From NCBI GenBank assembly GCA_012744475.1, contig JAAYBV010000018.1, positions 62,001-126,000 on the forward strand: a stretch of DNA of 64,000 nt. The letters are read 5' to 3'. The translations under genes were made by a program, and so were the position numbers. The stretch is from Phycisphaerae bacterium. Its GTDB lineage: Bacteria; Planctomycetota; Phycisphaerae; Sedimentisphaerales; Anaerobacaceae. Each line of letters begins with the position of its first letter. Position 1 is the first letter of the stretch. The notes under the pieces were generated by a model. That model was not told where the DNA came from, searched no databases, and saw only the letters and a program-made list of their open reading frames with translations. This document shows positions 41,184 to 50,138 of this stretch, piece by piece.

Positions 41184-43658
41184 ATGGCGATGGCGTCGAA
41201 TCTGTCAACGTTTGGTCGGACCTTCGGTAACCTGGGCTTGCTGATCGTTTTGCTTGCCTCCGGCGGCGCGCGGGCGGGGAGCGTCGATCTGCGTCCGGCG
41301 TTCGAGACGTGGCAACTCGAACGGCGCGTGCAGGGCGGACGGAACACGTGTTCGGTCTTCGCGGTGACCGGGGCGCTCGAATACGCGCTGGCGAGCCGAA
41401 CGGGCCAGCCGGAGCGACTGAGCGTCGAGTTCCTCAACTGGGCCTCGAACAAGGCGCTGGGTGAGACCGACGACGGCAGCTTCTTCTCCGACCTGTGGCG
41501 CGGCTTCGAGATCTACGGCGCCTGCCCCGAGCAGGACATGCCATACGAGGACAAGTTCGATCCCAACGTGACGCCAAGCGAGCGGGCCAAGGACCACGCG
41601 CGGCAGTTGCATGAGTTCGGCTTCCGCCTGCACTGGATCAAGCCGTGGAACCCGAACACAGGGCTGACCGACGAGCACCTGGCCGCGATCAAGCGGACGC
41701 TCGATCGGCAATGGCCCGTCTGCGGCGGCCTGCGCTGGCCGAAGAAGCCAGTGCGCTGGACGAACGACATCCTGGAGACCCCGCCGCCGGAAGGTGTCTT
41801 CGACGGGCACAGCGTTCTGATCGTCGGCTATCGCGACGACCCCGCGCAGCCGGGCGGCGGCCTGCTGATCTTCCGCAACTCCAACAACGAGGGCCGCGAC
41901 GGCTACATGACCTACGAGTACGCCCGCGCGTACATGAACGACGCGGTGTGGATCGACTACAAGAAGGACGACGAGACGCTATCGGTTTCGCTGCGTGACA
42001 TCCTCGGGCCGATGAGCGGCGGGCCCAGGGGACGCAACCGTCGCGTCTCCAGCAACCAGCAGCCCGGCTGGCACGACGAGAACCTCGACATGACCTGGCT
42101 GATGCCGGGCGAGTCGGTCAACATGCCGCTCCTCGAAGGGCCGGGCGTTGTGACACACATCTGGTTCACCAGTCACGCCGGCTGGGTGGGCGAGCTGCAC
42201 GCCCTGACGCTGCGCATCTACTACGACGGCAGCGACGAGCCGGGAGTCGAAGCGCCGGTGGGCGACTTCTTCGCGGTCGGGCACGGCCGGCCCGCAGCGG
42301 TCGAGAGCATTCCCGTCCAGGTCTCGCCTTCGGGATCGCTGACTTGCTACTGGCGAATGCCCTTCCGCAAGAGCGCCCGCATCGTGGTGACCAACGACAA
42401 CCCCGACCGCTCGACCGGCCTGTACTGGCAGGTGGACTGGACGCAGTTGGACGAACTGGACGACGACGTGCCGTACTTCTACGCCCGCTATCGCCAGGAG
42501 TATCCGGCGGTCGGCGGCCGCGACTACCTGCTGGCCGATCTGAAGGGCAGCGGCTATTACGTCGGCACCGTGATGAGTGTCACGATGGGACAGGACGGCT
42601 GGTTCGGTGAGGGTGACGACTTCTTCTACATCGACGGCGAGCAGGTCCCCAGCCTTCAGGGCACCGGCACCGAGGACTACTTCAACGACGCCTGGGGCTA
42701 CCGCGTGCGGACGGGCGCCTGGTTCGGGCAGCCTCGCTGGCAGGGCTACGCGGCGGGCGATTGCGGTGTCTGCTACCGATGGCACCTGCTCGATCCGGTG
42801 CACTTCGCCGAGTCGCTCCAGGTCGCCATCGAACATCGCGGCAACTTCGACGAGTCGGAAGACGGCTTCTTCCTCGAACGGCCCGACTTCTTCAGCAGCG
42901 TCGCCTACTGGTACCAGACGGGCAAACCTCAGACGACGTTGGGGCCTCTGCCATCCTGGCACGAGCGGCGCGTCCCCTGGCAGCACCACCATCTCGTCAA
43001 GGCATATCGCTACGCCAAGACCTCGGGCAGCACGAAGGTGCAGGTGCAGACCCAGGGCTTCTTCGGCGCGCGTCCGGTGCTGGCCTGGCCCAACGACCAA
43101 GCCGGCGCCGTGCTGACGCTGCCGTTCGAGCTCGCCGACGATGGACGATACGCGGTGCGCCTGACGGCGGCGAAGGGCCCGGCTAACGGCGCCTACGACG
43201 TGATGATCGACGGCAAGGAACTCGCGACGGTCGATCTCCGCGCGGCCGAGGACGACGAGGCGGACGTGGCGCTGGGCACGCACGAACTGAAGAAGGGCGG
43301 CCACACGATCGCGTTCCGTGCAGCGCTGGACGCGACGCGGGTCGGCGCGTTGGGCGTCGAGGTCTTGCGGCTGCTGAAGCTGCCGCCCGAGGTCAAGCGG
43401 ATCGAGCGCACGCACCATGAGGCCCACTTCATCCGGCTGGGCATCGGGCGGGCCCTCTACGCCTATCGGCTGGCGTTCGACACGCTGCCCGATTCGCTCG
43501 AAACCCTCGTCGAAGAAGGCTTCATGCCCGCCCGCTACCTCCGCGACGAGAACAACCTGCCGCTGAAGTGGCATCGCGACGGTGACGCCATGGTCGTCGA
43601 GAGCCCGGGCAAGGACCGCTGGACCCATCGCTGGCAAGGCCTCGACCCTCGCCGCTGA
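41184..43658 (+). CDS. Papain-like (C1) peptidase fused to DUF2961/GH172 domain
   Basis: The protein has 824 residues from ATG 41184, with GAGGA upstream. A signal peptide ends near residue 31. Residues 35-265 form a papain-like peptidase: oxyanion Gln50, Cys56 (RNTCSVFAVTGALEY), His209 (FDGHSVLIVGY) and Asn232 (FRNSNNEGRDGYMTYEYA). Residues about 285-740 are DUF2961/GH172 with GPGVVTHIWFTS, MPFRKSARIVV and GTGTEDYFNDAWGY, including the catalytic Glu. A final ~75 residues resemble the tail of type II pseudopilins (YRLAFDTLPDSLETLVEEG). I know of no described peptidase-GH172 fusion. It is probably secreted and acts on a proteoglycan or glycoprotein. Confidence 0.88.
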   Translation: MAMASNLSTFGRTFGNLGLLIVLLASGGARAGSVDLRPAFETWQLERRVQGGRNTCSVFAVTGALEYALASRTGQPERLSVEFLNWASNKALGETDDGSFFSDLWRGFEIYGACPEQDMPYEDKFDPNVTPSERAKDHARQLHEFGFRLHWIKPWNPNTGLTDEHLAAIKRTLDRQWPVCGGLRWPKKPVRWTNDILETPPPEGVFDGHSVLIVGYRDDPAQPGGGLLIFRNSNNEGRDGYMTYEYARAYMNDAVWIDYKKDDETLSVSLRDILGPMSGGPRGRNRRVSSNQQPGWHDENLDMTWLMPGESVNMPLLEGPGVVTHIWFTSHAGWVGELHALTLRIYYDGSDEPGVEAPVGDFFAVGHGRPAAVESIPVQVSPSGSLTCYWRMPFRKSARIVVTNDNPDRSTGLYWQVDWTQLDELDDDVPYFYARYRQEYPAVGGRDYLLADLKGSGYYVGTVMSVTMGQDGWFGEGDDFFYIDGEQVPSLQGTGTEDYFNDAWGYRVRTGAWFGQPRWQGYAAGDCGVCYRWHLLDPVHFAESLQVAIEHRGNFDESEDGFFLERPDFFSSVAYWYQTGKPQTTLGPLPSWHERRVPWQHHHLVKAYRYAKTSGSTKVQVQTQGFFGARPVLAWPNDQAGAVLTLPFELADDGRYAVRLTAAKGPANGAYDVMIDGKELATVDLRAAEDDEADVALGTHELKKGGHTIAFRAALDATRVGALGVEVLRLLKLPPEVKRIERTHHEAHFIRLGIGRALYAYRLAFDTLPDSLETLVEEGFMPARYLRDENNLPLKWHRDGDAMVVESPGKDRWTHRWQGLDPRR

Positions 43659-43711
43659 CCGTGCACAAGGCCTTGAGGTCCTTTGAGTCCCTTACGTCCC
43701 TTAGTTGCCAT

Positions 43712-43739
43712 TTGCACCAGCCATCGGCGCGGTTATTAT
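43712..43739 (+). promoter_or_regulatory. Promoter of the GH116-like gene
   Basis: TTGCAC and TATTAT are separated by 16 bp, about 60 bp before the ATG. The preceding 43668-43705 contains a degenerate 9-bp tandem repeat (TCCTTTGAG, TCCCTTACG, TCCCTTAGT). Confidence 0.5.
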
Positions 43740-43799
43740 ATCGCAGCAGGCCCGCGTGCCTGCCCGGAAGGCTTCTCAACCAGATCAAGGAGCGAAACG

Positions 43800-46307
43800 A
43801 TGAAATCGGCCCGAATCTCACGTCTGTTGTGGTGTGCGGCGGCTGTGGCCCTGGTGGGCAACGTCGCTCTCGCAGAACACCGGTACAACGACTCCTACAC
43901 GCAGACCAACCTCGACCGCGTCGCCTTTCCCATGGGCGGCATCGGCGCGGGCATGATCTGCCTGGAGGGGACCGGGATGCTCAGCCACTTCTCGCTTCGC
44001 AACCGGCCGGACATCCTCAGCGAACGCAAGGTGTTCTCCGCGATCTGCGTCAAGGGCGATGAGAACATCGCGCGCGTGCTGGAGGGACAGGTGCCGAAGT
44101 GGAAGGTCTTCGCGATCCATCCGGGCACGGGCCAGTACGGCGGCCCCGGCAACGGACTCGGCGAGACCACCTACGGCTTGCCGCGCTTTCGCAAGGCGAG
44201 CTTCCACAGCCGCTTCCCGTTCGGTGTGGTCTCGCTGCAAGATGCCAAGGTGCCGCTGAAGGTCGAGATCATCGGTTGGAGCCCGTTTGCGCCGCCCGAC
44301 GCCGACGCCTCGTCGCTGCCGATGGTCGGCGTCGAGTACCGTTTCTCCAACACCTCCAAGGAGAAGATCGAGGCCGTCTTCTCCTTCAACGCCGCCAACT
44401 TCATGAGTGTGCGCGGTCACGAGCCGCGCATCGACCGGATCGCCGGCGGGTTCGTCCTCAGCCAGCCTCTGGGCGGCACGCTCAAGAAGCAGGATGAAGG
44501 CTATCTGGCCGCGTTCGTCGACGAGCCTGACGCCAAGGTCAACGCCGCCTGGTTCCGCGGCGGGTGGTTCGATCCGCTGACGATAGTCTGGAAGGACATC
44601 GAGCAGGGCAACTGCTACGACAGGGACTTCCCCACCGAGGGCGGCGCGAGCTCCGGCGCGACGCTGTTCGTGCCGTTCGAGCTGGCGCCGGGCGAAACCC
44701 GCACCATCGCGTTGAAGCTGTGTTGGTACGTGCCGAACAGCGACGTGCGCCAGGGCGATGAGACCTCGCCGGAAGGCGAAAGGCAGATGTACCAGCCCTG
44801 GTACGCCGGCCGCTTCGACAGCATCGGCGCTGTCGTCGCCGAGTGGCGCCGCAGCTACGACCGGCTCCGCGCCGAGAGCAAGAAGTTCAGCGAGTGCTTT
44901 TATGACACCACCCTGCCCGCCGAGGTGGTCGAGGCGGTCGCCGCCAACCTGACGATCCTCAAGAGCCCCACCGTCCTGCGGCAGACCGACGGCCGCTTCT
45001 GGGCGTTCGAAGGATGTCACGACGGCGCCGGCTGCTGCCACGGCTCGTGCACCCACGTCTGGAACTATGCCCAGGCGATGCCCAACCTGTTCCCGTCGCT
45101 GGAGCGGACGCTGCGCGAGACGGAGTTCGGCGTCTGCCAGGACGGCAAGGGCCATCAGAACTTCCGCTGTCCCCTGCCGATCCGCGAGCCGAAGCACGAG
45201 TTCCACGCCGCCAGCGACGGCCAGCTCGGCGGCGTGATCAAGGTCTACCGCGACTGGCGCATCAGCGGCGACACCTCGTGGATGAAGTCGCTGTGGCCGG
45301 CGGTGTGCGAGAGCCTCGCCTATTGCATGATGGCCTGGGACCCGAAGCACGAGGGCGTGCTGCGCGAGCCGCACCACAACACCTACGACATCGAGTTCTG
45401 GGGCCCCGACCCCATGTGCACCAGCTTCTATCTCGGCGCGCTCAAGGCGGCGGTCGCGATGGGCACCGAACTCGGCGAGGATGTCACGCTGTACGAAGAC
45501 GTGCTCGCCAAGGGCGAAGCGTTCGTCAACGAGCAGCTCTTCAACGGCGAGTACTTCTATCAGAAGATTCAGACCGAGGGCCTTCGCGCCGGCAACCCGG
45601 TCAACGTCCAGAGCTTCAACAGCGGCTACAGTCCCGAGGCGATCGAGCTGCTCAAGGCCGAAGGCCCGAAGTACCAGTATGGCACGGGGTGCCTGTCCGA
45701 CGGGGTGCTGGGCTCGTGGCTGGCCGAGATCTCCGGCGTCGGGCCGGTGCTCGACGAGGCGAAGGTCAACAGCCACCTCAAGAGCATCCACAGGTACAAT
45801 CTCAAGCGGGACCTCTCCGAGCACGCCAATCCGCAGCGGCCGGGCTACGCGATGGGCGACGACGGCGGCCTGCTGCTGTGCACCTGGCCCAAGGGCGGGA
45901 TGCTCTCGCTGCCGTTCGTCTACAGCAACGAGGTCTGGACGGGCATCGAATACCAGGCGGCCTCGCACCTGATCCTTCGCGGCATGGTCGATGAGGGTCT
46001 GGAGATCGTGCGGGTGGCGCGCGACCGGTACGATGGACGCAGCCGCAACCCGTTCAACGAGTACGAGTGCGGCCACTGGTACGCCCGCGCCATGTCGAGC
46101 TACGCCCTGCTCGGCGCGCTGTCGGGCGCGCGGTACGACGCGGTCGAGCGAACGCTGTATGTCGCGCCGCGAGTCAAAGGCGACTTCCAGAGCTTCCTGT
46201 GCACCGCCACCGGCTACGGCACTGTCGGCGTCAAGGACGGCAAGGCCTTCTGCAAGGTCGTCCGCGGCTCCATCCCATTCGAAAAAATCGCCTACACCCC
46301 TCGCTGA
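43800..46307 (+). CDS. Secreted GH116-family glycoside hydrolase (glucosylceramidase-like)
   Basis: The protein has 835 residues. ATG 43800 follows AAGGAG. The signal peptide is at residues 1-26. The N-terminal beta-sandwich starts FPMGGIGAGMICLEGTG, the family hallmark. The alpha/alpha barrel contains CCHGSCTHVWNYAQAMPNLF, ERTLRETEF, HHNTYDIEFWGPDPMCTSFY with the acid/base Asp region, and YNLKRDLSEHANPQRPGYA. This matches GBA2-like beta-glucosidases, though bacterial members also cleave beta-xylosides and other glycans. The Cys pair in CCHGSC is unusual. It lies downstream of the papain-GH172 gene with its own promoter. Confidence 0.9.
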   Translation: MKSARISRLLWCAAAVALVGNVALAEHRYNDSYTQTNLDRVAFPMGGIGAGMICLEGTGMLSHFSLRNRPDILSERKVFSAICVKGDENIARVLEGQVPKWKVFAIHPGTGQYGGPGNGLGETTYGLPRFRKASFHSRFPFGVVSLQDAKVPLKVEIIGWSPFAPPDADASSLPMVGVEYRFSNTSKEKIEAVFSFNAANFMSVRGHEPRIDRIAGGFVLSQPLGGTLKKQDEGYLAAFVDEPDAKVNAAWFRGGWFDPLTIVWKDIEQGNCYDRDFPTEGGASSGATLFVPFELAPGETRTIALKLCWYVPNSDVRQGDETSPEGERQMYQPWYAGRFDSIGAVVAEWRRSYDRLRAESKKFSECFYDTTLPAEVVEAVAANLTILKSPTVLRQTDGRFWAFEGCHDGAGCCHGSCTHVWNYAQAMPNLFPSLERTLRETEFGVCQDGKGHQNFRCPLPIREPKHEFHAASDGQLGGVIKVYRDWRISGDTSWMKSLWPAVCESLAYCMMAWDPKHEGVLREPHHNTYDIEFWGPDPMCTSFYLGALKAAVAMGTELGEDVTLYEDVLAKGEAFVNEQLFNGEYFYQKIQTEGLRAGNPVNVQSFNSGYSPEAIELLKAEGPKYQYGTGCLSDGVLGSWLAEISGVGPVLDEAKVNSHLKSIHRYNLKRDLSEHANPQRPGYAMGDDGGLLLCTWPKGGMLSLPFVYSNEVWTGIEYQAASHLILRGMVDEGLEIVRVARDRYDGRSRNPFNEYECGHWYARAMSSYALLGALSGARYDAVERTLYVAPRVKGDFQSFLCTATGYGTVGVKDGKAFCKVVRGSIPFEKIAYTPR

Positions 46308-46546
46308 CGCCGCCCGGCCAGCCGCAACGCGTGGCCCATATCCGGTACCTGCGATTCGCAGCTACCGGCCGCACTCTGCCCGTGTATTCAACGGGGGATC
46401 GCCATTCGGCTCTGTCCCTGTTAGCCCCCCAGCCGGGTCGGGTGTGCCTTGCACGCCGAATGTGAACGACGTGGGACGGGCCGGTACTCCGACAGCACGT
46501 CCAAAACACCATCGGTCCGGCCACCGACGAACCGCGTGCCGCAGGC

Positions 46547-46646
46547 CCACGTTGCATCATCCACCTGTCCGACAAGCGCATCATGCCTCGATCCAAGATC
46601 ATGGTCCGCCCGTTGATCTGCTAATGATTATCGAAAGGCCTGACCC
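46547..46646. repeat. Flank X1 of an inverted-repeat-bounded cassette
   Basis: This 100-bp element is about 90% identical to X2 (49208-49307). Its last 26 bp (46621-46646, from CTAATGATTATCG to CTGACCC) are the exact reverse complement of the first 26 bp of Y1 (48860-48885) and Y2 (49818-49843). It lies 240 bp after the GH116 gene; 46308-46546 has no gene. Confidence 0.8.
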
Positions 46647-46682
46647 TGAACCCTCTGACCCTGAACCCTCAACTCCCCCTGT

Positions 46683-47795
46683 TCATTTGGCGGCCGCTTG
46701 CAGCCTGGGGACAGGGATGTTCGTCAGCACGAACGGGATTTTCACCTCCACCGGCCGAACAGCAATGACATGACGAATCATGTCGTAGTTGTCCCCATAG
46801 ATCTGCTCCTCTTTGCCGCAACACTTGGCGCCCCTGCTGCCCGAAATGTCCCCAAGAACCCCCTCCATTTGAAGAATGGCAGATACCCTCCTTGCCGAAC
46901 TGAACAACTCGGTTCTGATAACCGCATAATCCCCAAAAGCAACGCGGCTGCTCAAGTAAGGCGGGTCATTAATCCCAAGAACAGGACTTCCCACGTTTGA
47001 TTTCACCCACGTTGTATAGGAGTAGAGGGCAATCGCGTTCTTCGGCCTGCGAGAGGTGTCTATGACGCGTTGTCCCGACGAGGAGGACGATGAAGAAGGA
47101 CTGACGTATTCTATCGGCTCCGGCAAGGGCGGCGTGGTCGGATCGACACAGATCACCAAATCTGGCACCGCTTCTGTTTCTTGACATCCATAGTTGGGGT
47201 CGAACGGAACGTCCACATCGATCACATCGTCCGCACAGAGGGCGTAGATATATCCTCCAACCACCGCGATCGAGGACGGTAACGTGTTATTCGGGTCAGT
47301 TGACAACTGGATCGTCATGGTGAATGGAAACCACTTCTGGGGAGTGTACGTGAATCCCTGATGCCAATACCACCCATATTCTTGATAGGCGCGACGACCG
47401 CCTGTTTGAGCATTCTCACACTCTAGAGCACGGCCGTCATTATCAAGTAACTCCCAGACTCCAACCGTATTCACATCAAGGGTAATGAAGCTACTCCTAT
47501 CGAGAATACCTACCCGCCCTGAAAGAACAAGAACCGGCAAGCCCGAATCGGCCCCAGCACTACTCTGAGGATTAGAGACCTTGACGGACAACTGCACCGA
47601 ATCCCAGACGAATTCGAATGCATTTGCCAAGTCCCAGTCAAGATCATTGACATCCCCTGATGGAAGAACCTCAGAAGGTGTATCTCCGGCCTCGCGCCCG
47701 ACACCGTCACTCCGAGCTTCAAAGCATCCCAGCAACAAGACCACTGCGCAGATCAGAGAAGACAGATACCGCCCATACTCTTGGAACACTCTCAT
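46683..47795 (-). CDS. Orphan lipoprotein (cassette 1 cargo)
   Basis: The protein has 370 residues. ATG 47795 is preceded by a strong GCAGGAGG. The signal peptide ends in the lipobox LLLGC. The middle is beta-rich with many Val, Asp and Pro residues, followed by a Pro/Ser-rich linker with eight consecutive Ser codons near residue 220. A final domain of about 130 residues includes KNAIALYSYTTWVKSNV and HVIAVRPVEVKIPF. I recognise no family. Codon usage is clearly less GC-rich than in the surrounding housekeeping genes, which suggests foreign origin. It is the second gene inside the first cassette. Confidence 0.7.
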   Translation of the reverse strand: MRVFQEYGRYLSSLICAVVLLLGCFEARSDGVGREAGDTPSEVLPSGDVNDLDWDLANAFEFVWDSVQLSVKVSNPQSSAGADSGLPVLVLSGRVGILDRSSFITLDVNTVGVWELLDNDGRALECENAQTGGRRAYQEYGWYWHQGFTYTPQKWFPFTMTIQLSTDPNNTLPSSIAVVGGYIYALCADDVIDVDVPFDPNYGCQETEAVPDLVICVDPTTPPLPEPIEYVSPSSSSSSSGQRVIDTSRRPKNAIALYSYTTWVKSNVGSPVLGINDPPYLSSRVAFGDYAVIRTELFSSARRVSAILQMEGVLGDISGSRGAKCCGKEEQIYGDNYDMIRHVIAVRPVEVKIPFVLTNIPVPRLQAAAK

Positions 47796-47850
47796 AGATA
47801 CACCTCCTGCTCTTACCATGTGAATTCGCCCACTATTGTTCGCGGCGCTG

Positions 47851-48882
47851 TTATCCGAGCAGCGGGTAATGGAACGTGTCCGCAGGCTTCACTTCACACA
47901 CCTCTGCGCTGAGGATCTGATTCACGTTCGCCTCTGAGTCGTGCACACCGGTGACGGTCCATTGGTCTACGCCACCGTCTGGCAGCATCACATTGAACAC
48001 TACCGTCCAAGTATCCCCAACAAAGGTAAACACAGGGTCTTCGCACAGTTCACGAATCACCAACTCATCGTCCTCCAGGTACTTGAGCCAAGCTCTGATG
48101 GGTCCTATCTTACGCAAGCCCACGCTTGAGCAGGGTATCAGGCGAGGTCCCGTGCGTAAGAATGTGACTTCATTCAAGAAGGCGTACACTCTTTCCGGAT
48201 CGCTGAAATCGTCGCGCGCAAAATGATACTCCTGCAGGATCTCATTCATGGCTGTCAGTCCGCGTCCCGAATTGACGTGGACAAACCCGGCGCTCTTCTC
48301 CATGAATATCCCCGTCTTACCCCGACTCGTCGTTACCATGAACACGTTCTTTGAAGACCAGTTGTATTCAACCACCGCGATTCTCCAGATCTCGTCATTC
48401 AACACCATTTGTGCTAAGGGCAATAGTGCCGCTGGCGTACCATCCGCTATAATCTGTGGCGTCAAGAGTCCATAGGGAGCCCTTACCAAGGCCTCTCGAT
48501 ACTTGGAGGCATGCCGGGCAGCCGGAGGATCGCTTGGCATCTCACTTGGCGCGATGATCGCCGCAGAGCTCCTAGTGTCACGATCCATTTCCTCTGACGC
48601 ACTGACCGCCCTGCTGGTGCGTCTGACGGAGTTCGCGCAGCCACCTGCCATGAGACAACATGCAATCGCCAGAAGGGCTACAAGCGTATGTCTGATGCAG
48701 ACCCGTTGCCCTCCGAAGAGCAGGGGAGTCCTCGGCAAATCTCTCTCTTCTACCGGTTCCGCCCGCGTCGCACTCCCCAGCGGGTGTTTCGAGGCGGCAG
48801 GCAACTGCCTGTTGATCGTGCTCAGAGATCGATGAACACAACCGATTGGAGAGGGTTCGGGGTCAGGCCTTTCGATAATCAT
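47851..48882 (-). CDS. Orphan secreted/lipoprotein whose start lies in the cassette flank
   Basis: The frame encodes 343 residues if it starts at ATG 48882, inside flank Y1, where GGAG is 5 nt upstream. The first eight residues (MIIERPDP) are encoded by the inverted repeat. A typical lipoprotein signal (RHTLVALLAIACCLMAGGC) does not begin until about residue 62, and no usual start codon lies just before it. The first 60 residues therefore look like non-native sequence joined to an older lipoprotein gene, or the true start is non-canonical. The mature part is a mixed alpha/beta domain of about 230 residues without a known family. Codon usage is again low in GC. Confidence 0.6.
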   Translation of the reverse strand: MIIERPDPEPSPIGCVHRSLSTINRQLPAASKHPLGSATRAEPVEERDLPRTPLLFGGQRVCIRHTLVALLAIACCLMAGGCANSVRRTSRAVSASEEMDRDTRSSAAIIAPSEMPSDPPAARHASKYREALVRAPYGLLTPQIIADGTPAALLPLAQMVLNDEIWRIAVVEYNWSSKNVFMVTTSRGKTGIFMEKSAGFVHVNSGRGLTAMNEILQEYHFARDDFSDPERVYAFLNEVTFLRTGPRLIPCSSVGLRKIGPIRAWLKYLEDDELVIRELCEDPVFTFVGDTWTVVFNVMLPDGGVDQWTVTGVHDSEANVNQILSAEVCEVKPADTFHYPLLG

Positions 48883-49012
48883 TAGCGCTCCGCATGCACT
48901 TGCTGGGCGGCATTGGGAGCCGGACTGTGGGAACCTCTCCACGCATTGGCTTCCCTTCGCACATCCAGGAGATAGTCTACAGGAATCTCCCGGCCAAATC
49001 AAGGGCGTATCT
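48860..49012. repeat. Flank Y1 of cassette 1
   Basis: This ~152-bp element differs from Y2 (49818-49969) at about two positions. Its first 26 bp are the inverted repeat. On the minus strand it presents GGAGCGCTAATG, a ribosome binding site and start codon pointing into the cassette. The homology ends at GGCGTATCT, where Y2 runs into 7-bp tandem repeats. Confidence 0.85.
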
Positions 49013-49207
49013 GGAGTCTCGCGGGTGGGGCGGTTACGTCCGCAGGGGAATCAGGGGCACCGGGTACCTTTGTCTTTCGCAGGGCAAGGCTCTCAGAACC
49101 CCACGAGACCCACGCGGACCGTTAACGATTAACGAAGTGGCTGACCCTCCACGCTCACCACCTCCCCGCTGATCCGGTCCTGAAGCACTCCGTCCAGCAA
49201 CAAACCA

Positions 49208-49307
49208 CCACGTTGCATCACCCACCTGCTCGACAAGCTCATCATGCCTCGATCTTAGACCACGACCCGCCCGTTGATCTGCTAATGATTATCGAAAGGC
49301 CTGACCC
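49208..49307. repeat. Flank X2 of cassette 2
   Basis: The 100-bp element matches X1. Its last 26 bp (49282-49307) are the reverse complement of the start of Y2. Between Y1 and X2 lie 195 bp with no gene and a TTAACGATTAACG motif near 49122. Confidence 0.8.
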
Positions 49308-49318
49308 CAAATCCACTC

Positions 49319-49840
49319 TCAGGATTCATTGGCGCTGCCGCCTGTGCAGCACGTTGAGCATCCTTGTCCTCCTCGTCTGCCCAGACTACTCCTCAATGTG
49401 CGACCACAATCATGGAAGAAGGGAGAAAACAGGACAACGATCACAGCTACCCAAGTCAACGGCAGCACCCACGCTCGGACGAACAAAGAGACTGATTCAG
49501 GTGGGCCAATACTTGAGAGACGCACACAGGCAAATGTCGCACAGAGGAGCAACCAAAGCACCAAGATAGTCGCAGCGGGACGAACCACCCAGCGGTCTGC
49601 GGGAGACAACAGGCCCCACAGAAATGATACAGAGAACACTGCTGTTGCACGGATAGCAGGGTCTAGTATCCAGCCAATTCCGCCGATACCGAACCCCACT
49701 CGCACGGATTCGCACCACGAATAGACAGGGTCAGCGGCTACCAGGAGGATAGGGTACGCAAACATCATCGCTGCGACGACGAGCACAACCTCAGGCAGAG
49801 GTGACAGTGGTGTATTGGGGTCAGGCCTTTCGATAATCAT
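49319..49840 (-). CDS. Small membrane protein (cassette 2 cargo)
   Basis: The protein has 173 residues from ATG 49840, which lies in flank Y2 with GGAG upstream; the first eight residues (MIIERPDP) come from the inverted repeat. Four hydrophobic helices are visible: PEVVLVVAAMMFAYPILLVA, AIRATAVFSVSFLWGLL, AATILVLWLLLCATFACV and WVLPLTWVAVIVVLFSPFF. The C-terminal tail has several Cys. No family is recognised. It is the only gene of the cassette and ends 11 bp from X2, so the cassette fits it tightly. Confidence 0.55.
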   Translation of the reverse strand: MIIERPDPNTPLSPLPEVVLVVAAMMFAYPILLVAADPVYSWCESVRVGFGIGGIGWILDPAIRATAVFSVSFLWGLLSPADRWVVRPAATILVLWLLLCATFACVRLSSIGPPESVSLFVRAWVLPLTWVAVIVVLFSPFFHDCGRTLRSSLGRRGGQGCSTCCTGGSANES

Positions 49841-49969
49841 TAGCGCTCCGCATGCACTTGCTGGGCGGCATTGGGAGCCGGATTGTGGGAACCTCTCCAC
49901 GCATAGCTTCCCTTCGCACATCCAGGAGATAGTCTACAGGAATCTCCCGGCCAAATCAAGGGCGTATCT
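49818..49969. repeat. Flank Y2 of cassette 2
   Basis: It is a nearly exact direct repeat of Y1. The inverted-repeat match with X2 extends from 26 to about 29 bp here. It supplies the start of the membrane-protein gene on the minus strand. Confidence 0.85.
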
Positions 49970-50001
49970 CGAATCTCGTATCTTGTATCTCGTATCTCGG
50001 G
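49963..50001. repeat. 7-bp degenerate tandem repeat
   Basis: Units of CGTATCT, CGAATCT and CTTGTATCT-like variants run in tandem. The same unit recurs at about 51752-51785 (inverted), 56853-56886, 57128-57165 and 61650-61683. Confidence 0.7.
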
Positions 50002-50138
50002 GACGGGGTCCCGGTCGTCGGCGGGGCTGGTGTGCGGGCGCACGCCCCACGGCACGCCGGAAGAGGCAGGTTGGGCTTGGGTCCGTGTTCGCCCACCAGA
50101 CAAACCGGCGGCGCTGTCCGGGCGGGGTCCTGGCCGGG

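Noticed and set aside
43818-46076. 752-residue minus-strand open frame
   Set aside because: Antisense to the GH116 gene.
45991-46773. Plus-strand ORF running through flank X1 that also contains MIIERPDP
   Set aside because: It is mostly the shadow of the GH116 gene in another frame, and no ribosome binding site precedes the ATG in X1.
49963-50001. CRISPR array
   Set aside because: The 7-bp units are contiguous and degenerate with no spacers.
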